DNA from: Candidatus Gastranaerophilales bacterium
GTDB taxonomy: Bacteria > Cyanobacteriota > Vampirovibrionia > Gastranaerophilales > Gastranaerophilaceae
Assembly (NCBI GenBank): GCA_944325615.1
Contig: CALVAU010000084.1
Span: 1 to 13,479 of the forward strand
DNA length: 13,479 nucleotides
Direction: 5' to 3'
The first letter of the stretch is position 1. Every line of letters begins with the position of its first letter. Made by a program: the position numbers and the translations under genes. This document shows, one piece after another, positions 13,406 through 13,479 of this stretch. The notes below the pieces were generated by a model, which saw only the letters and a program-made list of their open reading frames with translations, did not search any database and had not been told where the DNA came from.

Positions 13406-13479
13406 TTATTGGGGGGATAGACCTTCGTTGTGAAATTTCATTAATTTTGCTAAATGCCATTGACGTGCTCTAATATCAT
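13406..13479 (-). CDS. C-terminal end of an unidentified minus-strand gene
   Basis: One minus-strand frame stays open from the window edge to TAA 13408-13406, giving 23 residues that include ARQWHLAKLMKFHNEGLSP. The composition looks like real protein, and the hairpin with a minus-strand T-run lies just downstream. The gene would converge on the TolC-family gene. The fragment is too short to assign a family, and an open frame of this length could be chance. Confidence 0.4.
   Translation of the reverse strand, partial: DIRARQWHLAKLMKFHNEGLSPQ

Overview
The window is about 13.5 kb of very AT-rich bacterial chromosome carrying housekeeping and envelope genes. The cell has an outer membrane or comparable envelope: there is a TolC-type outer-membrane factor, a Spy/CpxP-like secreted protein, a lipoprotein substrate-binding protein and several short signal-peptide proteins. 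A Mini-ribonuclease III (typical of Firmicutes, cyanobacteria and plastids), a SigA-type primary sigma factor and the very low GC content together suggest a non-photosynthetic relative of cyanobacteria, such as a gut Vampirovibrionia/Melainabacteria (Gastranaerophilales). That placement is inference from gene content and base composition; no marker gene was aligned.

Layout from left to right. A truncated secreted Cys/Pro protein runs off the left edge (-). Next come mrnC (-) and, divergently, a Spy-like periplasmic protein, a TrmB-type regulator and a small secreted Cys protein that ends at a strong terminator (+). A type II thymidine kinase (tdk) and a secreted protein of unknown function follow (+). 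These converge on a minus-strand pair: an orphan amino-acid-type binding lipoprotein translationally coupled to a small one-helix membrane protein. Then comes the dnaG-rpoD operon (-), with 8 nt of overlap and its own promoter and terminator. Divergent from dnaG lies an unusual hybrid sensor protein (degenerate receiver, receiver, histidine kinase), then a XerC/XerD-type tyrosine recombinase, a BioD-fold protein lacking the usual catalytic residues, a 77-residue Cys-cluster protein with its own terminator, and a TolC-family protein (all +). A minus-strand gene enters from the right edge.

The core functions are primer synthesis and sigma (dnaG-rpoD), RNA processing (mrnC), thymidine salvage (tdk) and chromosome dimer resolution (xer). 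The rest are envelope or regulatory genes, several without a recognisable family. I see no CRISPR array, insertion sequence, prophage, toxin-antitoxin pair, tRNA or rRNA.

The most interesting sequence-level signal is how closely several start codons sit behind sigma-70 promoters. The TrmB-type gene and the secreted-protein gene at 3549 have a -10 hexamer exactly 6 nt before ATG and no Shine-Dalgarno. The kinase, recombinase and possibly the BioD-like gene show similar spacing, which would make their mRNAs leaderless or nearly so. Other genes here have ordinary GGAG-type sites. The other candidates for novelty are the BioD-fold pseudoenzyme and the kinase with two tandem receivers.
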